Origin: JAWXUE01 sp044432925
GTDB lineage: Bacteria; Bacillota_I; Bacilli_A; Acholeplasmatales; Anaeroplasmataceae
Length of the DNA stretch: 64,000 nt
Assembly (NCBI GenBank): GCA_044432925.1
Contig: JAWXUE010000001.1
Span: 1-64,000, forward strand
Direction of reading: 5' to 3'
Position 1 is the first letter of the stretch, and every line of letters begins with the position of its first letter. The translations under genes and the position numbers were made by a program. A model generated the notes under the pieces. It worked only from the letters and a program-made list of their open reading frames with translations, was not told the origin of the DNA and made no database searches. This document shows, in pieces, positions 61,000-64,000 of the stretch.

Positions 61000-62067
61000 A
61001 TGGATAAAATAAAAATACTCAATGTAGTGTCTGGCATGAACAATGCAGGTGTTGAAAACCTGATTATGACGATTTTAAGAAATATAGATTTGGATAAATA
61101 TCAGTTTGATTTTGTAGTTCATACAAGTTCTGAATGCTATTTTTATCCTGAATTAAAAGAAATGGGTTGTAATATTTTTGTAGCTCCTAAGTTCAAAATT
61201 ATAAATAGTAATAGTTACAAAAAATGGTGGAAAAGTTTTATTGATAATACTAATTATGATTATATACATGCTCATATGACATCAACGGCAGGGTTGTATT
61301 TTAAATATGCTGTAAAAAATAATATTAAAACAATAGCTCATGTACATCATACCTCTAATGGATCTGGTCTAAAAGGTTTAATCAAATCCTTTTATGAAAA
61401 AAAATGTGTTAAATATGCTGATATAAAAATAGCTTGTGGTAAAGAAGCTGGTGAATTTTTATTCAAGAAAAATTTTCAAATTATAATTAACGGAATAGAT
61501 GTTGAAAAGTATTTGTTTAATGAAAATGTTAGAAAAGATGTTAGAGATAATCTAAGCATCAAAGATGAGCTTGTTGTGGGCCATGTTGGTAGATTTAACA
61601 AAGTGAAAAATCATTCTTTCTTAATAGATATATTTTATGAATATCATAAAAAAAATATTAATTCAAAATTACTTTTAGTAGGTGATGGAGGATTGAAGAA
61701 CGATATAGTTAAAAAAATAGAAGAGTTATCAATCGAGAATAGTGTTATTTTCACTGGTATAGTTGATAATGTTACTGACTACTTAATGGCTATGGATTGT
61801 TTTATATTACCTTCACTGCATGAAGGCTTATCAATCGCAATCATTGAGGCACAGACTACAGGATTAAATATACTTGCTTCAAATACAGTAACTAATGATG
61901 TTAAAATTATATCAAATTTTTCATTTCTTCAATTAGGACGTACAGAAGAATGGGTTAATAATATTAGTTGTTCGTCAAATAGAGAAGATTCATATAATAT
62001 TATCAAGGATTCCGAGTTCAATATAACTACTGTAATCGAAAAGTTCGAACAAATATATAGTAAATAG
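61000..62067 (+). CDS. Glycosyltransferase, GT4 type (EpsF/CapM-like)
   Basis: This 355-residue GT-B enzyme begins KIKILNVVSGMNNAGVENLIMTIL, a start shared with EpsF-like capsule glycosyltransferases. HVHHTSNGSGLKG lies in the acceptor half, GHVGRFNKVKNHSFLIDIF opens the donor half, and LHEGLSIAIIEAQTTG is the EX7E motif. It adds one sugar to the growing repeat unit; donor and linkage cannot be told. TAGGAGCAATATTT precedes the ATG, 11 bases after the epimerase. Confidence 0.87.
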   Translation: MDKIKILNVVSGMNNAGVENLIMTILRNIDLDKYQFDFVVHTSSECYFYPELKEMGCNIFVAPKFKIINSNSYKKWWKSFIDNTNYDYIHAHMTSTAGLYFKYAVKNNIKTIAHVHHTSNGSGLKGLIKSFYEKKCVKYADIKIACGKEAGEFLFKKNFQIIINGIDVEKYLFNENVRKDVRDNLSIKDELVVGHVGRFNKVKNHSFLIDIFYEYHKKNINSKLLLVGDGGLKNDIVKKIEELSIENSVIFTGIVDNVTDYLMAMDCFILPSLHEGLSIAIIEAQTTGLNILASNTVTNDVKIISNFSFLQLGRTEEWVNNISCSSNREDSYNIIKDSEFNITTVIEKFEQIYSK

Positions 62068-62081
62068 AAAGGGTGTGTATT

Positions 62082-63623
62082 ATGTCAACTAGAACAAAAA
62101 AAACGTCTATCAATTTTATAGTTGGTGTAATATACCAATTCGTATTTTTATTTTCTCAATTTATTCTGCGAAGTGTTATTATACAAAAACTGGGGGCAGA
62201 ATATTTAGGTTTAAGTAGTGTTGTAACTTCAATACTTACAGTTTTAAATTTGACTGAAATGGGATTTGCATCAGCTATTGTATTTAGTTTGTATAAACCT
62301 CTTGTTGATGGAGATAAATCTAAGATAAAGGCTTTACTATGGTATTATCGCAAAATTTATAAAATTATAGGATTTATTATAATGGCGATTGGTCTTGCAA
62401 TAACTCCGTTCCTACACTCATTTATAAATCAAGATGTTCCGACGGATGTAAACATTTATATTATTTATTTAGTATACTTAGTTAATACTGTTTTAAGTTA
62501 TTTATTATTCAGTTATAAACGTTCAATTTTAATCGCAGATCAAAAAAATTACTTTATCACAATTGTTAATTTATCTTTAGTATTAGTACAAACAATTGTT
62601 CAAATAACATTATTGATATTATTTAAAAACTTTTATTTATTTGTATTTACATTGCCATTTATTACTCTAATTAATAACTTGTTGATAGCTATAATTACTA
62701 GAAAATATTACAAAGATTACTTTGTTAAAGAAGAGTTAGACACTCAAACTAAAGAGGAACTGAAAATTAAGATTTCTGGTTTATTTATTATAAAACTAGC
62801 TAATAGTAGTAGGACTGGTTTTGATAATATATTTATTTCAGCATTTTTAGGATTATCATTAGTCGCTATACATTCTAATTATTATTATATTGTTACTGGG
62901 GTTGGTACTTTTCTTGGAATTGTTACAAATTCGATGTCAGCGAGTGTCGGTAACAAAGTTGCTTTAGATACTGTTGAAAACAATTATAAGGATTTTAATA
63001 AATTTGATTTTATGTATATGGTTATAACTGGTATATGTTGTATAACGATGTTCGTTTTATATCAACCATTCATGTCTGTATGGGTAGGTGATAACATGTT
63101 ATTACCTTTCGGTACAATGTGTTCTTTCGTTGTGTATTTTTATTGTACAAAGATGTATTCTATAAGATCTATGTATAATGATGTTAGAGGGTTGTGGTGG
63201 GAGCAAAAATTCCGAACTATTTTCGAAGCAATAGCTAACATAATCTTAAATTTAATTTTGGTAATATATCTAGGTGTCTTGGGAATAATGTTAGCTAGTA
63301 TAATAACAATGTTAATATTTAGTTTTGGTATGTCATCTAAAATTACATTTAAACATTATTTCGGTAATGATAAACTGAAAAACTATTATATTAATCACGC
63401 TATATATGCAATCGTTACAATCTTTATTGCTCTTATAGTCTATTATACAAGCACATTTATCACTGTTAATAATCTATATTTAGAAATAATTCTTAAGGGC
63501 ATATTTGCACTATCAGTATCATCAATATTATATTTTATTTTATATTTAAGAAATCGACACATGAAACAAAATATAAATCTAATAAAAAAAGTTTTGCTTA
63601 AAATAAAATCTACAAATAAATAA
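62082..63623 (+). CDS. Polysaccharide flippase (Wzx type, MOP superfamily)
   Basis: This 513-residue protein has about 12-14 hydrophobic segments and a charged loop with KIKISGLFIIKLANSSRTGFDNIFISAFLGL, as in Wzx-like polysaccharide exporters of the MATE/MOP group. It would turn the lipid-linked repeat unit to the outer face of the membrane. A GTG at 62073 is in frame, but AAAGGGTGTGTATT is the binding site for ATG at 62082. No Wzy polymerase has been seen before the window ends; it may lie further on. Confidence 0.88.
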   Translation: MSTRTKKTSINFIVGVIYQFVFLFSQFILRSVIIQKLGAEYLGLSSVVTSILTVLNLTEMGFASAIVFSLYKPLVDGDKSKIKALLWYYRKIYKIIGFIIMAIGLAITPFLHSFINQDVPTDVNIYIIYLVYLVNTVLSYLLFSYKRSILIADQKNYFITIVNLSLVLVQTIVQITLLILFKNFYLFVFTLPFITLINNLLIAIITRKYYKDYFVKEELDTQTKEELKIKISGLFIIKLANSSRTGFDNIFISAFLGLSLVAIHSNYYYIVTGVGTFLGIVTNSMSASVGNKVALDTVENNYKDFNKFDFMYMVITGICCITMFVLYQPFMSVWVGDNMLLPFGTMCSFVVYFYCTKMYSIRSMYNDVRGLWWEQKFRTIFEAIANIILNLILVIYLGVLGIMLASIITMLIFSFGMSSKITFKHYFGNDKLKNYYINHAIYAIVTIFIALIVYYTSTFITVNNLYLEIILKGIFALSVSSILYFILYLRNRHMKQNINLIKKVLLKIKSTNK

Positions 63624-63635
63624 CTTACTTATTTA

Positions 63636-63664
63636 TTGTCGGTATATGTCACATATGATATAAT
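63636..63664 (+). promoter_or_regulatory. Promoter of the last, partial gene
   Basis: TTGTCG at 63636-63641 and TATAAT at 63659-63664 with a 17-base spacer, and TGA before the -10. Confidence 0.7.
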
Positions 63665-63698
63665 CAATATAATGCACTATTATGCAAGGAGGTAAACT

Positions 63699-64000
63699 AT
63701 GAAAACTAAAAAAACTAATCATTTTTTTCTTAAATTTTTAGAATTATCAATAGATTTTTTAATATTAATAATAAGTTTTGATTGTGTATTATTGATACAA
63801 AAATTTATTGAAACAAAAGACTTGTTAGAGTCCTTTCAGTTTATATTTGGTTTTGGTAATCCAAATGGATTGTCTTTTCTACATATAACAATTCCAAATT
63901 TGTTTTATATATTTATCTCAAGTATATTTTTCGTAATATACAAAACATCTATCTTAAAGAAAAAAATAGGTAGTGTATTTTTCTCTTTATTAATTTCAAT
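63699..64000 (+). CDS. Membrane protein, cut by the window end (glycan locus)
   Basis: An open frame starts at ATG 63699 after CAAGGAGGTAAACT, one of the best binding sites in the window, and runs off the end without a stop. The visible 100 residues begin with a basic tail (MKTKKTNHFF) and hold two hydrophobic segments (FLELSIDFLILIISFDCVLLI and IPNLFYIFISSIFFVIY), then a basic stretch. It may be a polymerase, a sulfatase-type transferase or another membrane protein of the locus; the part seen does not decide. Confidence 0.65.
   Translation, partial: MKTKKTNHFFLKFLELSIDFLILIISFDCVLLIQKFIETKDLLESFQFIFGFGNPNGLSFLHITIPNLFYIFISSIFFVIYKTSILKKKIGSVFFSLLIS

Overview
The window is AT-rich DNA from a Gram-positive bacterium of the Bacilli type. 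The evidence is the gene order yhbY-polA-mutM-coaE-dnaB-dnaI, DnaI/DnaB primosome genes of the Bacillus kind, a threonine T-box leader, and gpr, the germination protease of endospore formers. TGA is used as a stop (for example at the end of mnmE), so the Mycoplasma code does not apply. A gut-type, reduced member of the Erysipelotrichales or a related spore-forming Bacilli lineage is my inference; no 16S or other marker is present to confirm it. Almost every gene is on the + strand; only three genes (a membrane protein, rpsT and a SUFU-domain gene) are on the - strand. No tRNA, rRNA, CRISPR array, transposase or prophage gene was seen.

Layout. 0.1-2.4 kb: aldose epimerase, a possible catalytically dead RNase III-like protein, and a VanZ-like protein. 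2.4-9.6 kb: a replication and repair operon (yhbY, polA, mutM, coaE, a small unknown gene, dnaB, dnaI) ending with an Imm30-like gene. 9.6-12.3 kb: a Pr6Pr-type membrane protein and a NatAB-like ABC exporter. 12.4-34.2 kb: the most unusual part, an array of cytoplasmic repeat proteins. Two small unknown genes and an HTH regulator fused to DUF285-like repeats lead into seven BspA-type LRR_5 proteins, several with an N-terminal zinc ribbon and Sel1 repeats, plus one Sel1-only protein. The seven share a central module I cannot name. A small acidic protein closes the array. 34.2-45.4 kb: T-box-controlled thrS, an AAA_14/DUF4143 ATPase, mnmE, a YfcE-like phosphodiesterase, a HAD phosphatase, comEA, comEC, a WGR-domain protein with an unknown partner, a cyclophilin and holA. 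45.4-49.5 kb: rpsT and a SUFU-domain gene on the - strand, then gpr, a small membrane protein, pgsA and recA.

49.5-64 kb is a surface-glycan locus. GlmM and GlmU make UDP-GlcNAc. A PglF/CapD-like dehydratase, a PglE-like aminotransferase and a PglC-like phosphoglycosyl transferase would convert it and load it on undecaprenyl phosphate. A TviB/TviC-like pair would make UDP-GlcNAcA and UDP-GalNAcA. Two GT4 glycosyltransferases and a Wzx-type flippase follow. An ATP-grasp enzyme and a HAD phosphatase stand where a PglD acetyltransferase might be expected.

Transcription units are mostly bounded by clear hairpin terminators, and many promoters have an extended -10 (TGnTATAAT) with a weak -35. Starts were moved downstream from the longest frame wherever the ribosome binding site lies inside the upstream extension. 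No gene-free stretch exceeds 300 bases; the longest, between 34246 and 34525, holds the thrS promoter and T-box.
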